NCBI GenBank assembly: GCA_031963415.1
Contig: JASSUI010000001.1
Coordinates: forward strand, 558,001 to 622,000
DNA from: JASSUD01 sp031963415
Lineage (GTDB): Bacteria > Pseudomonadota > Gammaproteobacteria > Burkholderiales > Burkholderiaceae
Direction of reading: 5' to 3'
Length of the DNA stretch: 64,000 nucleotides
Below, piece by piece: positions 9,601-19,400 of the stretch (positions are counted from its first letter, which is position 1; every line of letters begins with the position of its first letter). A program made the position numbers and the translations under genes. The notes under the pieces were generated by a model. The model did not search any database. It saw nothing but the letters and a program-made list of their open reading frames with translations, and was not told the origin of the DNA.

Positions 9601-11420
9601 CCTGCTCGACCTCGAATCAAGATCCGTTTAGGGGAAGCTGTCTCGCCTTTGTTCAATGCACGCGGCTCAAAGAGCTTGTCTAAGGGCACTAATTTCTGGG
9701 GATTAGAATGGATTGCTTCGGCGCTTGGTAAGCGATGAAAGGGGTTGAGCGCCACTTTTTCTTCTTGAGCCTTTTCTTCCTCTTCTTCCTTGCCGATCTT
9801 CTCGTGCTCCACGATGGCTAAATTGATATAACAGTGTTCCATGGATAGAGGGGTACCAGATAGACGTTGAATCGCCAAGCGCTTAGCAGAATAGGAGGCT
9901 TCTAAAGCATCTCGAAGTTGATCAGAGGGGACCAGCGCTTCTCCATTCATTTGCTGGATTTCTGTCCGCAGGCTCTCATACGCTTTCTGAACATTCAGCT
10001 CCCGTAGATCAGCGCTGTGCTCTTGCTTCAACGCATCAAGTGCACTCACACATGATTGATTTAGAAACAACGAAAAAGCTTCCGCGGTTAACGTATGCGC
10101 GCTATCTTCTCGCAGCTTTTGCAAACAAGCTTGATAGACTTCCTTTTCCACCAGTTGAATGCATCGCTCCTGCTTCACGACCAGCTGCTTTAATAGCCTA
10201 AAAAAGCCTACATGCAAGCCTTCATCTTGATACGTCTGCTGCCCTTTCCAGTGACTAGCCTGGCGCCATTGCGTCTCTTCAATGCGAATCGTCGTTGAAT
10301 CCACAATAAACTTCGGTAAGCATTGCTGAGCATTACCGTTGAGCAACAACGGGATAACGTTGTGTTTGTCCTTATCGTGCTCATAACGGATCTGTAAAAA
10401 TGCCAATTCCGTCAGCACATGGTGGAAATCCTTGTCGCCTACATGAGCATTCACCACCTTTCTTATCGCCATTTCAACCTGAGTGAAATCATCTGTGTGT
10501 TCTACCGTTTGCTGATAAGCGTTTTGAATAGCTTTATAAAAACCCTGATAGAACGGTGAGGCCATATAGTGACCCAACAATTCTGAGCCACACAGCACCA
10601 CATATTTGGCCGTGCCGTTGTGATGGGGCAATAAGCAAAGTTGACTAGAGAGAATATCGTTCGCCTTAGCCGTATCCCCTGGTGTGGCAGGAAGTGGTAA
10701 AGGCTGGCGACCACCGGCTGAGCGATCCGAATATAAATTGGTGCGCAGAGTCGAGAGCCATTGAATCACTCTCTGAGAAATCTCTGCATCGGCTTTACCT
10801 TGGACATTATTATGCGCATAGACTAAAAACAGGCTCGGTGAACCTTGGCACAAGTCTAAATCCTGAAATTGTTTCAGGATGGTTTCAAAAGTTTGCGCGA
10901 CCCAATGATGTTTTTGCGGCGGGCAGGCTTCTGCTTTTTTAGGTGATGGCGCCAGAGAAATTGTTGAAGAAAAAAATTCAGTAGACTGGACTAAACCAAC
11001 GGCGCTATCGACAGCAGGCATCGAAGCAGACGTCGAGGCAGCAGAGATGCCTTCATAGCCCCATTTTTTCGCCTTTTCGTAACTCTTCTGCGCTTTTTCG
11101 TGTTCCCCCAAGCTTTTCAATACGTCAGCACGCTCAACATAAACTTCCGCGATACATTGCCGTAAAGACTCATCTTCCGGTGTTTGCGGGGTCTGTGCTT
11201 GACTAAAAGCACTTTTGAGCACTGATAGAGAAATGGATTTTTGGCGTGCCTTCTCAGCATGTTTAAAAGTCACTTTGGCTTGGTCATACACGAGCAAGGC
11301 CATTTCGAACTGCTGGGCCGTTTTATAAAGTCGAGCTTGCTCCAAATAACTCTGCGCCTGCGCTTGCACTTGCAGTTGTTTGCTAATCAGATTTTGGGAC
11401 GTTGCACTAGCAGTCAACAT
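6696..11420 (-). CDS. NLR-like protein: TPR-like, TIR/SEFIR-like, NACHT, HEAT array (paralogue 1)
   Basis: About 1,574 residues. Numbering from an in-frame ATG at 11468: TPR-like helices about 30-140; an alpha/beta domain about 205-430 that looks like a TIR/SEFIR fold (LFLVYAHNN first strand, KYVVLCGSELL, then NVIPLLLNG); a helical linker; NACHT NTPase about 610-950 with Walker A GRAGIGKTT (620-628), Walker B LFVLDGWDEV (701-710) and the NACHT C-terminal signature HLTFQEFLAA; eleven 33-residue HEAT-like repeats (about 1106-1468); and a conserved 122-residue tail. I start at the ATG 11418-11420, which aligns with the start of paralogue 2; the upstream ATG has no ribosome binding site. STAND NTPases of this layout act as ligand-triggered switches, in bacteria often in antiphage defence. 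Target and output here are unknown. The TIR-like assignment is by eye, and the usual NADase glutamate is not evident. Confidence 0.85.
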   Translation of the reverse strand: MLTASATSQNLISKQLQVQAQAQSYLEQARLYKTAQQFEMALLVYDQAKVTFKHAEKARQKSISLSVLKSAFSQAQTPQTPEDESLRQCIAEVYVERADVLKSLGEHEKAQKSYEKAKKWGYEGISAASTSASMPAVDSAVGLVQSTEFFSSTISLAPSPKKAEACPPQKHHWVAQTFETILKQFQDLDLCQGSPSLFLVYAHNNVQGKADAEISQRVIQWLSTLRTNLYSDRSAGGRQPLPLPATPGDTAKANDILSSQLCLLPHHNGTAKYVVLCGSELLGHYMASPFYQGFYKAIQNAYQQTVEHTDDFTQVEMAIRKVVNAHVGDKDFHHVLTELAFLQIRYEHDKDKHNVIPLLLNGNAQQCLPKFIVDSTTIRIEETQWRQASHWKGQQTYQDEGLHVGFFRLLKQLVVKQERCIQLVEKEVYQACLQKLREDSAHTLTAEAFSLFLNQSCVSALDALKQEHSADLRELNVQKAYESLRTEIQQMNGEALVPSDQLRDALEASYSAKRLAIQRLSGTPLSMEHCYINLAIVEHEKIGKEEEEEKAQEEKVALNPFHRLPSAEAIHSNPQKLVPLDKLFEPRALNKGETASPKRILIRGRAGIGKTTLSKKIVYDYTQQGQWRDHFDYVLWIPLRTLKGKANCDLVTLFHEIYFSNHSKGQVLAKTLAAQINGVAKEKTLFVLDGWDEVAQEWSEHEPMVEFVKHLLNQPAVLITSRPYVDLKPANPMDLELETIGFSPKDVTAYLDNPAILLPRQAQEMKRFIQATPFIQELVNVPIQLDALCYSWDEIKRLQQAASETITVTALYQAMMNKLWRKDMLRLDIWHGGKPLSADQVNAIQSPSRIERLVKAEQNFLSVLAFRGLQRNQIEFSQRDLHTFIEQLEEQGRQLPFTLEANLKKLSFLHTDDEQGSYHFMHLTFQEFLAAKHFVQCWETGQEIALLLSDAQRWTKASPEALVRQHKYNPRYEIFWWFVSGLLRAEALNRFFDVLESEPRDLFGAAHQRLMMNCLHEAARLPEVRLLPQVRVRLMQHVAQWLKFEIDQAYQSGLASQPTLPESLLLDYLKGTTSANRKKAVANALGRRSALSDAATQVLIGLTRDPDDWVRDSAASALGQQSSLPESALNALISLTKDQNDGVRRSAASALGQHSSLPESALNALIELMKDQNDGVRRSAASALGQQSSLSESAMKVLIGLTKDQNDEVRRRAASSLGQHSSLPESALNALIGLTKDQDDKMRRFAASALGQHSSLPESALKALIELTKDQDYEVRGHAALALGQQFSLPKLDLNALIGLTKDQDYWVRYDAASSLGQQSSLCESALKVLIELTKDQNNWVRRSAALALGQHSSLPESALNALIGLTKDQDSWVRRSAASSLGQHSSLPEPALSALIELTKDQRDWVRHSAASALGQQFSLPESALSALIELTKGQSHWARRSAADALSQHRWALYRLLPTLNRQQIALIYTNYLPQQRFNQSEPVYIQDNTLCFYTAEGLQTVPFNDADDEAEFKQAIRQVQAAVGMPMTNDEEAVTQAIQQTQQNEDIPLTSIKKVDSLRDRAMFKINPWRK
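7065..8153 (-). repeat. In-frame 99-bp tandem repeats encoding 11 HEAT-like repeats
   Basis: Eleven consecutive 99-base units, each coding 33 residues of the pattern SLPESALxALIxLTKDQxD followed by VRRSAASALGQxS. Units are very alike at the DNA level, so recombination between them should change copy number without breaking frame. Variable positions cluster at the turn (DQxD/W/G/E) and the start of the second helix, the surface expected to bind a ligand. The array sits in the C-terminal third of NLR-like paralogue 1. The equivalent array in paralogue 2 has 12 units. Confidence 0.9.
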
Positions 11421-11468
11421 TTTTGTTCTTTCTCGATTGAATACGAGCTTGATGGAGGGAAAAGCCAT

Positions 11469-11703
11469 GGCTGAGTATGGCTAATGCTCGTTTTTATTGG
11501 CTCTGCCTGAGGGAGGCAGAGAGGATTGGCGGAGCTTATCAAAGCGCAGTGCCAGCGCACGAGACGGTAAACGACTGAATTTATAGTTTTAGCGGATGCA
11601 GTCTTTTTATCGTGCCGCGCTTACCAGAAACAACTATTCAAGGATTTGACCTTGGCATAGTTAATAAGCGCTGCTGGTCGAGAGAGAGCCAACTCAAACA
11701 TAC
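11469..11703. other. Spacer between the two NACHT genes with duplicated 3' flank
   Basis: No gene is seen. From about 11611 the sequence (cgcttaccagaaacaactat and onward) is nearly the same as 6605-6720 downstream of paralogue 1, at an offset of about 5,006 bases. The tandem duplication unit therefore included the 3' flank of the gene. No clear terminator hairpin is present, so read-through from paralogue 2 into paralogue 1 is plausible. Confidence 0.6.
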
Positions 11704-14700
11704 CTATTTTCTCCATTGATTAATCTTGAACATAGCTCGATCACGGAGGCTGTCCACTTTCTTTGGAGAAGTCAGAGGAATGCCCACAGCCGCTTGAGTT
11801 TGTCGAATAGCATGCTTGAACACCGCTTCGTCATCAGCATGGTTAAACGGAACGGTCTGGAGACCCTCAGCGGTATAAAAGCACAGGGCGTTATCCTGAA
11901 TATAGAGAGGCTCACTTTGATTAAAGCGTTGTTTGGGTAAGTAGTTTGTGTAGATCAGCGCTATCTGCTGTCTGTTAAGGGTGGGTAATAAGCGATAGAG
12001 TGCCCAGCGGTGCTGGTTTAACGCATCAGCCGTGCTGCGCCTCACCCCATCGCGCTGGTCCTTCGTCAGCTCGATCAAGACCTTCAGGGCCGACTCGGGT
12101 AGCGAAGACTGCTGACCTAACGCAAAAGCCGCGCGGCGCCTCACCTCCTCGTTCTCATCCTTCGTCAGGCCGATCAAGACCTTCAGGGCCGACTCGGGTA
12201 AGGAAGAATGCTGGCCTAACGCCAAAGCCGCGCTGCGCCTCACCCCATCGTCCTGGTCCTTCATCAGTTCGATCAAGGCATGCATACCCGACTCGGGTAA
12301 CGAAGACTGCTGGCCTAACGCATAAAACGCGTCGCTCCTCACCTCATCGTCCTGGTCCTTCGTCAGTTCGATCAAGACCTTCAGGGCCGACTCGGGTAAC
12401 GAAGAATGCTGGCCTAACGCAAAAACCGCGCGGCGCCTCACCCCATCGCGCTGGTCCTTCGTCAGGCCGATCAAGGCCTTCAGGGCCGACTCGGATAAGG
12501 AAGACTGCTGGCCTAATGCAAAGGCCACGCTGAGCCTCACCCCATCGTCCTGGTCCTTCATCAGTTCGATCAAGACCTTCAGGACCGACTCGGGTAACGA
12601 AGACTGCTGGCCTAGCGCATAAGCCGCGCTGCGCCTCACCTTATCGTCCTGGCCCTTCGTCAGTTCGATCAAGACCTTCAGGGCTGACTCGGACGAGGAA
12701 GACTGCTGGCCTAACGCAAAAACCGCGCCGCGCCTCACCCAATCGTTCTGGTCCTTCGTCAGGCCGATCAAGGCCTTCAGGGCCGACTCGGATAAGGAAG
12801 ACTGCTGGCCTAATGCAGAGGCCGCGCTGAGCCTCACCCCATCGTCCTGGTCCTTCGTCAGTTCGATCAAGGCATGCATGCCCGACTCGGGTAAGGAAGA
12901 CTGCTGGCCTAACGAATAAACCGCGTCGCGCCTCACCTCATCGTCCTGGTCCTTCGTCAGTTCGATCAAGACCTTCAGGGCCGACTCGGGTAAGGAAGAA
13001 TGCTGGCCTAAGGCAAAAGCCGCGCGGCGCCTCACCCCATCGTCCTGGCCCTTCGTCAGGCCGATCAAAGCCTCCAGGGCCGACCTGGATAATGAAGAAT
13101 GCTGGCCTAGCGCATCAGCCGCACCGCTCCTCACCCAATCGTTCTGGTCCTTCGTTAGCTCGATCAAGACCTGGGTAGCGGCGTTCGATAGCGCAGATCG
13201 ATCGCCAAGTGCTCTGGCAACCGCTATTTTTGTGTTGGCTAATGCTCCCCAATTTAGGCAATCCAGCAACAGAGACTCGGGAAATGTGGGCTGAGAAGCC
13301 AGCTGGCTTTGGTCTGTCTCTGTCTGGTCGATTTCGAATTTCAGCCATTGCGCTAAATGCTGCATCAGCCTGTCTCTTATCTGGGACGACAAACCCACCT
13401 CCGGTAAACGTGACGCCTCATGCAGACAGTTCATCATCAGACGTTGATGAGCTGCACCGAATAAATCACGTGGCTCATTTTCAAGGACATCAAAGAAGCG
13501 ATTCAGCGCTTCTGCGCGCAACAGCCCCGAGACAAACCACCAAAAAATCTCATAGCGCGGGTTGTATTTGTGTTGGCGAACCAACGCTTCGGGAGACGCT
13601 GTCGTCCATCGCTTGGCGTCACTCAACAGGACGGCAATCTCCTGCTCGCTTTCCCAACACTGCACAAAATGCTTGGCCGCCAAGAATTCCTGAAACGTCA
13701 AATGCATAAAATGGTAACTCTGTTGTTCATCATCGGTATGGAGGAACGAGAGTTTTTTGAGGTTGCCTTCCAACGTGAAAGGCAGTTTTTCGCCTTGTGC
13801 TTCAAGCTGATCAATCAGCGTATGCAGATCCCGCTGGTTAAATTCAATCTGATTACGCTGTAATCCTCTAAAAGCTAAGGTGCTCAAAAAATTTTGTTCG
13901 GTGTTCACCAATCTTTCGAGACGAGAAAAGCTTTGAATCGCGTTAATTTGGTCTGCCGTTAATAATTCTCCGCTTTCCCGCTTACCCAAGCGCAGCATAT
14001 CTTTACGCCATAATTTATTCATCATCGCTTGATATAACGAGGTGACCGTCACCAATCCTTCCGCCTCTTGCTGGAGGCGCTTGATTTCATCCCAGCTGTA
14101 GCACAACGCATCCAACTGGATCGGCACGTTGACTAACCCTTGCATCAAAGGTGTGGCTTGGATAAAGCGCTTCATCTCTTGAGCTTGACGCGGCAGCAGG
14201 ATGGCGGGGTTATCGAGATACGCCGTGACATCTTTTGGACTAAAGCCGATCGTCTCCAATTCCAAATCCATCGGATTGACTTGCTTTAAATCCACATAAG
14301 GCCGAGAGGTCACCACCACCGCGGGCTGATTCATCAAGTGTTTCACAAACTCGGCCATCGGCTCATGCTCACTCCATTCCTGCGCCACTTCATCCCAGCC
14401 ATCGAGCACAAACAGCGTTTTTTCTTTGGCCTCCCCGTTAATCTGCGCGGCGAGCGTCTTCGCTAAAGCAAGACCTTGGGGGTAGCTTTGGAAATAGATC
14501 TCATGAAACAGTGTCACCAAATCGCAGTTGGTTTTGCCTTTCAGCGTGCGCAGCGGAATCCACAGCATGTAATCAAAGCGATCTCGCCATTGGCCTTGCT
14601 GCGTGTAGTCGTAGACGATCTTTTTGGATAAGGTCGTTTTACCTACACCTGCTCGCCCTCGAATCAAGATCCTTTTGGGGGAAGCTGTCCTACCTTTGTT

Positions 14701-16407
14701 CAATGCTCGCGGCTCAAAGAGCTTATCTAAGGGCACTAATTTCTGTGGATTGGAATGGATCGCTTCGGCACTCGGTAAGCGATGAAATGGGTTGAGCGCC
14801 ACTTTTCCTTCTTCCTCGCGCGCCTTCTCTCTTTTGTTTTCCACAATGGCCAGATTGATATAGCAATGCTCCATCGACAGTGCCGGGCCAGACAGACGTT
14901 GAATCGCTAAGCGTTTAGCAGAATATGCTTTCTCTAAAGCAGCGCGAAGTTGTTCAGGCGATACCAGCGCTTCTCCATTCATTTGCTTAATTTCTGCTCG
15001 CAGGCTCTCATACGCCCGCTGAACATTCAGCTCTCGTAGATCAGCACTGTGCTCTTGTTTCAACGCATCAAGCGCGGTCACACACGATTGATTCAGAAAC
15101 ACCGAAAAATCTTCCGCGGTTAACGTATGCGCGCTGTCTTCTCGCAGCTTTTGCAAGCAAGCTTGATAGACTTCCTTTTCCACCAGTTGAATGCACCGCT
15201 CTCGCTTCACGACCAGCTGCTTTAATAGTCTAAAGAAGCCAATATGCAAGCCTTCATCTTGATACGTCTGCTGCCCCTTCCAGTGGCTAGCCTGGCGCCA
15301 CTGCGATTCTTCGATGCGTATCGTCGTTGAATCCACAATAAACTTCGGCAAGCATTGCTGAGCATTACCGTTGAGCAACAACGGGATAACGTTGTGTTTG
15401 TCCTTATCGTGTTCATAGCGGATTTGCAAAAACGCTAATTCCGTCAGCACATGGTGGAAATCCTTGTCGCCTACATGAGCATTCACCACCTTTCTTATCG
15501 CCGCTTCAACCTCAATGAAATCATCCGTGTGTTCTACCGTTTGCTGATAAGCGTTTTGGATCGCTTTATAAAAGCCCTGATAGAACGGTGAGGCCATATA
15601 GTGACCCAGCAGTTCTGAGCCACACAGCACCACATATTTGGCCGTGCCGTTGTGATTGGGTAATAAACAAAGTTGACTCGAGAGAATATCGTTCGCCTTA
15701 GCCGTATCCTCTGGCGTGGCAGGAAGCGGTAAAGCCTGATGACCACCGGCTGAGCGATCCGAATATAAATTGGTCCGCAGAGTCGAGAGCCATTGAATCA
15801 CTCGCTGAGAAACTTCTGCATCGGCTTTACCTTGGACATTATTATGCGCATAGACTAAAAATAGACTCGGTGAGCCTTGGCACAAGTCTAAATCATGAAA
15901 TTGTTTCAGGATGGTTTCAAAAGTTTGCGCGACCCAATGATGTTTTTGCGGCGGGCAGGCTTCTGCTTTTTTTTTAGGTGATAGCGTTGAAAAAATTGTT
16001 GAAGAAAAAAATTCAGTAGACTGGACTAAACCAACGGCGCTATCGACAGCAGGCATCGAAGCAGACGTTGAGGCAACAGAGATGCTTTCATAGCCCCATT
16101 TTTCTGCCTTTTTATAACTCGCTTGTGCCTTCTCGTGCTGCCCTGACTTTTCTAAAATCCGCCCCCGTTCTGCGTAGGCGTGAGCAATCTGTTCGCGTAA
16201 CGCCTGGTCTGCCGCTGAGTCAGCAGCACGCGCTGCTTTAAACGCTTTTTTGGCTTGGGACAGTGAAACTTCTGCATGATCGCAGAAGAATGAGGCAATC
16301 TGGACATCCGACGCATTGCGTGCACTGTCCAAATAGGCGTGCGTAATAGCAATAACCTGCGATGCAGAAAATGAATTTTGAGACGACGATCTCACACTGC
16401 CTAACAT
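11704..16407 (-). CDS. NLR-like protein: TPR-like, TIR/SEFIR-like, NACHT, HEAT array (paralogue 2)
   Basis: About 1,567 residues, same domain order as paralogue 1: TPR-like N-terminus, TIR/SEFIR-like domain (LFLVYAHNN, KYVVLCGSELL, NVIPLLLNG), NACHT with Walker A GRAGVGKTT, Walker B LFVLDGWDEV and HLTFQEFLAA, then twelve 33-residue HEAT-like repeats and a conserved tail ending SLRDRAMFKINQWRK. The frame opens at a TTG at 16467, but the ATG at 16405-16407 is preceded by a good ribosome binding site (AAGGAAAG) and is preferred. The first 110 or so residues differ strongly from paralogue 1, while the TIR-like and NACHT parts are nearly identical. It begins about 66 bases after the hybrid kinase on the same strand, so the two are probably co-transcribed. 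Defence or host-directed signalling are both possible; neither is shown. Confidence 0.87.
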   Translation of the reverse strand: MLGSVRSSSQNSFSASQVIAITHAYLDSARNASDVQIASFFCDHAEVSLSQAKKAFKAARAADSAADQALREQIAHAYAERGRILEKSGQHEKAQASYKKAEKWGYESISVASTSASMPAVDSAVGLVQSTEFFSSTIFSTLSPKKKAEACPPQKHHWVAQTFETILKQFHDLDLCQGSPSLFLVYAHNNVQGKADAEVSQRVIQWLSTLRTNLYSDRSAGGHQALPLPATPEDTAKANDILSSQLCLLPNHNGTAKYVVLCGSELLGHYMASPFYQGFYKAIQNAYQQTVEHTDDFIEVEAAIRKVVNAHVGDKDFHHVLTELAFLQIRYEHDKDKHNVIPLLLNGNAQQCLPKFIVDSTTIRIEESQWRQASHWKGQQTYQDEGLHIGFFRLLKQLVVKRERCIQLVEKEVYQACLQKLREDSAHTLTAEDFSVFLNQSCVTALDALKQEHSADLRELNVQRAYESLRAEIKQMNGEALVSPEQLRAALEKAYSAKRLAIQRLSGPALSMEHCYINLAIVENKREKAREEEGKVALNPFHRLPSAEAIHSNPQKLVPLDKLFEPRALNKGRTASPKRILIRGRAGVGKTTLSKKIVYDYTQQGQWRDRFDYMLWIPLRTLKGKTNCDLVTLFHEIYFQSYPQGLALAKTLAAQINGEAKEKTLFVLDGWDEVAQEWSEHEPMAEFVKHLMNQPAVVVTSRPYVDLKQVNPMDLELETIGFSPKDVTAYLDNPAILLPRQAQEMKRFIQATPLMQGLVNVPIQLDALCYSWDEIKRLQQEAEGLVTVTSLYQAMMNKLWRKDMLRLGKRESGELLTADQINAIQSFSRLERLVNTEQNFLSTLAFRGLQRNQIEFNQRDLHTLIDQLEAQGEKLPFTLEGNLKKLSFLHTDDEQQSYHFMHLTFQEFLAAKHFVQCWESEQEIAVLLSDAKRWTTASPEALVRQHKYNPRYEIFWWFVSGLLRAEALNRFFDVLENEPRDLFGAAHQRLMMNCLHEASRLPEVGLSSQIRDRLMQHLAQWLKFEIDQTETDQSQLASQPTFPESLLLDCLNWGALANTKIAVARALGDRSALSNAATQVLIELTKDQNDWVRSGAADALGQHSSLSRSALEALIGLTKGQDDGVRRRAAFALGQHSSLPESALKVLIELTKDQDDEVRRDAVYSLGQQSSLPESGMHALIELTKDQDDGVRLSAASALGQQSSLSESALKALIGLTKDQNDWVRRGAVFALGQQSSSSESALKVLIELTKGQDDKVRRSAAYALGQQSSLPESVLKVLIELMKDQDDGVRLSVAFALGQQSSLSESALKALIGLTKDQRDGVRRRAVFALGQHSSLPESALKVLIELTKDQDDEVRSDAFYALGQQSSLPESGMHALIELMKDQDDGVRRSAALALGQHSSLPESALKVLIGLTKDENEEVRRRAAFALGQQSSLPESALKVLIELTKDQRDGVRRSTADALNQHRWALYRLLPTLNRQQIALIYTNYLPKQRFNQSEPLYIQDNALCFYTAEGLQTVPFNHADDEAVFKHAIRQTQAAVGIPLTSPKKVDSLRDRAMFKINQWRK
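12007..13194 (-). repeat. In-frame 99-bp tandem repeats encoding 12 HEAT-like repeats
   Basis: Twelve 99-base units coding 33 residues each. There is higher-order structure: units 2-3-4 resemble units 8-9-10 (the unusual PESGMHALIEL occurs only in units 4 and 10), and units 4-5 resemble 7-8. This indicates duplication of blocks of repeats in addition to single units. Paralogue 1 has 11 units and lacks the GMH variant. Confidence 0.9.
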
Positions 16408-16473
16408 AGCGCTTTCCTTCTTCTTTTTGCTGTAGCCGAGCAGAAGATGATGAACAGTCTTCAACAAAGAAGT

Positions 16474-19400
16474 TTATTCTCCTGCTTGATATTTGCGCAC
16501 CGTATCGTTTATTTGCTGCACAAATTCTTCATACAAAGCCTGCACCTCGCTAATTCCTTGAGCACGGCATTCCTCCTTAAGTTGTACGCATAGCTGACTT
16601 AATTTTTGTTCATTTAGCACAGCCAGCGCTCCCCATAGTTTATGCAATTGACTTTGGAAAGCTTGCGTCTCGCCTGTTTCGGATTGCAACGCTAATTCAA
16701 ACGCTTGTTGCAATGCCGGCAGGTCTGTTTGCCAGGATTCGACGAAGAGGTTTCTTAACTCTAGATCAAATGAGGGTGTATGTTGAGCTGGATCAGACAT
16801 CTCAGTATTTGGACCAGGTAGTTGTTTAACAGAAGAGGTGTCAGACTGCGCAATATGCTTCTCTTTAGTCGCTCGTAAAATTTTCTTTAAAGCACTACCC
16901 AGCTGCGCCATTAAAACAGGTTTATGCAGAACATTCGCCGCCCCCTGAGTTTTAATATCGATCCCTTCATGCGAAATGGTGCTTGCGGTGATGACGATGA
17001 CTTGCGTGTTGATTCCATTCTCTCTTAACGCATGGATAAGATCGCAGCCATCCATATTCGGCATGCCCAAATCGGTTAGCACCACGTCATACGATCTCTT
17101 CTTACATTTCTCAAACGCTTCTTTACCATCGACTGCTTCTTCAACATTGTGATAGCCAAGTGCTTGTAATTGAGAGTGCAGGAGCCTACGGTTCACTGCA
17201 TCATCTTCCGCCACCAAAATCGACACTTCTTGATGTTCATGCGATTCTTTTTGAACATGCGTGACAGTGAGCGGCTGCGAATAATCTTCATCTAATACAA
17301 GCTGGAAAGCTTTACGCAAAGCCCTGTTAGAGAGTGAGGAAACATAAATTGCACCATTGCGGAATTCTGGCTGATAAGGACCAGCTGGCGAAATCACAAT
17401 GGGTCCGCGGAAATACCGTATCACGGTACTTTGCCAAATTAGCTCGCCGCTACCACCACTTTGCGCAATTACCAAAATTGTTGAACTTGAGTAGGCGCTG
17501 ATTTCGATGTTTTCGATATGTTTAACCGAGCTAACAACACCTCCACTTAACTCAAACATTTCAGTTAATAAATCAGTCCATAGTGCGGTGCTGCAGACCA
17601 ACAAAATCGATTGTCCTTCCAAATGCTTCGACAAAGACTGCTCGCTGACCAGCTGAAGGGGCAGATCAATCACAAATATTGTCCCGAGACCTTCTTCACT
17701 CGTTAGTGATATCGAACCACCCATTAAGTCGCTGAGCTTTTTACATAAGGAAAGACCCAATCCCGTGCCACCAAAGCGTCGCGTAATACTCGTATCGGCC
17801 TGCGTGAACGGAGAGAATAATTTAGCTTGATTTTGTTTTGCGATACCGACCCCGGAATCGGCTACTTGAAAACGTACCCGATAATGCCCTGCCCCATCAT
17901 CGATAAGATCTGCTTTCAGCATAATCTTGCCGACATCGGTAAATTTCGTTGCGTTACTCAGCAAATTCATCAAGATTTGCTGAATGCGGGCGCCATCACC
18001 CATGAAACGATGGTGTAAATGCGGATCGATTAAACAAAAGAAATGCACGCCTTTTTTTAGGATAAGCGGAGAGAAAGTGCGCGCACAGCTTTCGATAATG
18101 CTTTTGAGGTTGAAGACAGACGACTCTATTTTTAATTCACCAGCTTCAATTTTGGAAAGATCAAGAATGTCATTGAGCAACACCAATAGGGTTTCAAAAG
18201 AACGTCGGATGGTGGCGACGAGTTCTTTTTGCCCCGTTTGAAGTAGCTCTCTATCGAGCAATTCAAGGTTCCCTAATGCCCCGTGCAATGGCGTACGAAT
18301 TTCATGGCCCATCGCTGCCAAGAACATGGATTTGGCTTGATTCGCGTTGTCAGCCGCGCGTTTGGCCTCGACTAACAGATGCTCTGCTTCCTTACGCGCA
18401 CTGATATCGCTCAAACCACACAGCACCACATCTCGTCCTTGATAACGCGATGGCGCAAAAGACACAGCAAGATCTCGGCGATTTCCATCAATATCGACAA
18501 ACGACATTTCGTTGTAGAAAGCATCTTGCTGATTCTTGCCCACTTGATGCACGGTATGCAGATAAGTCTCTAATAATTTTCTATAAGACTCATCGACTTC
18601 ATCTGGCTCATCTTTTAAAAGGCGATTGGCAATATCATTTTTAATCACGACTTTGCCCGTCTCTATGTCAATTACACTTAGGCCGACAGGCGCAGTTGAA
18701 ATAACTGTACTGTTGAATTTCTCACTTTCATAGACGCGCTGAGACCTGGCTTGAATCGGAGAGAAAATGTATCGCTCAAAAATAAAGACGAATACCCATA
18801 AGATGGTCAACAGGCCGAGTGTAAAGACCAATGTCAGCGTGAACTCGCCTTTTAAACCGACAAATAGTTTGCGCCAATCTAATGCATAGACGGCCACCCA
18901 GTCTGGATTAAGAATATGTTGGGTAAAGAAGAGTGTGCCTCCTACCCTAAAAAGTTTGATTTTGCTATCCGCCGCGCGGAACAAGTCCCAGTTTTGCAGA
19001 GCAATATCCGCATAGCGCGCGACTTCTGGGACCTGCTTTTGGATCCTTATGAAATGCGCACGTTCCCGAGCGATAACAAAAAAGTTAGGCGTCTCTCGAT
19101 CTTTACTTAAGAAAAAGCGTGGGAAGTCTTGCGGCCGCACACTAAAAACCAACACGGCAACGCGTTTATCACCGTGATAAATGGTACCGGCGAAGTGAGC
19201 CATTGCCTCCCCAATAAAGCTATTCCAATGCAGGGGTATCCATACGATCTTGCCGCGCTTTAATTCCTCGACGGGATATTTAGCTAACTCTTTCTCGACA
19301 ACGGCAGTTTCTTGACAGATGAAGGTTTGCAGATCAGGGGCTTTTGCTTTATGTAACCCCGTCACTGCATCAAAAGAAGGGTAGATCGCCAAAAAGCGCT

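Noticed and set aside
7065..13194. Regular short repeats that could suggest a CRISPR array
   Set aside because: The period is 99 bases with no unique spacers and the repeats are in-frame coding sequence of HEAT modules.
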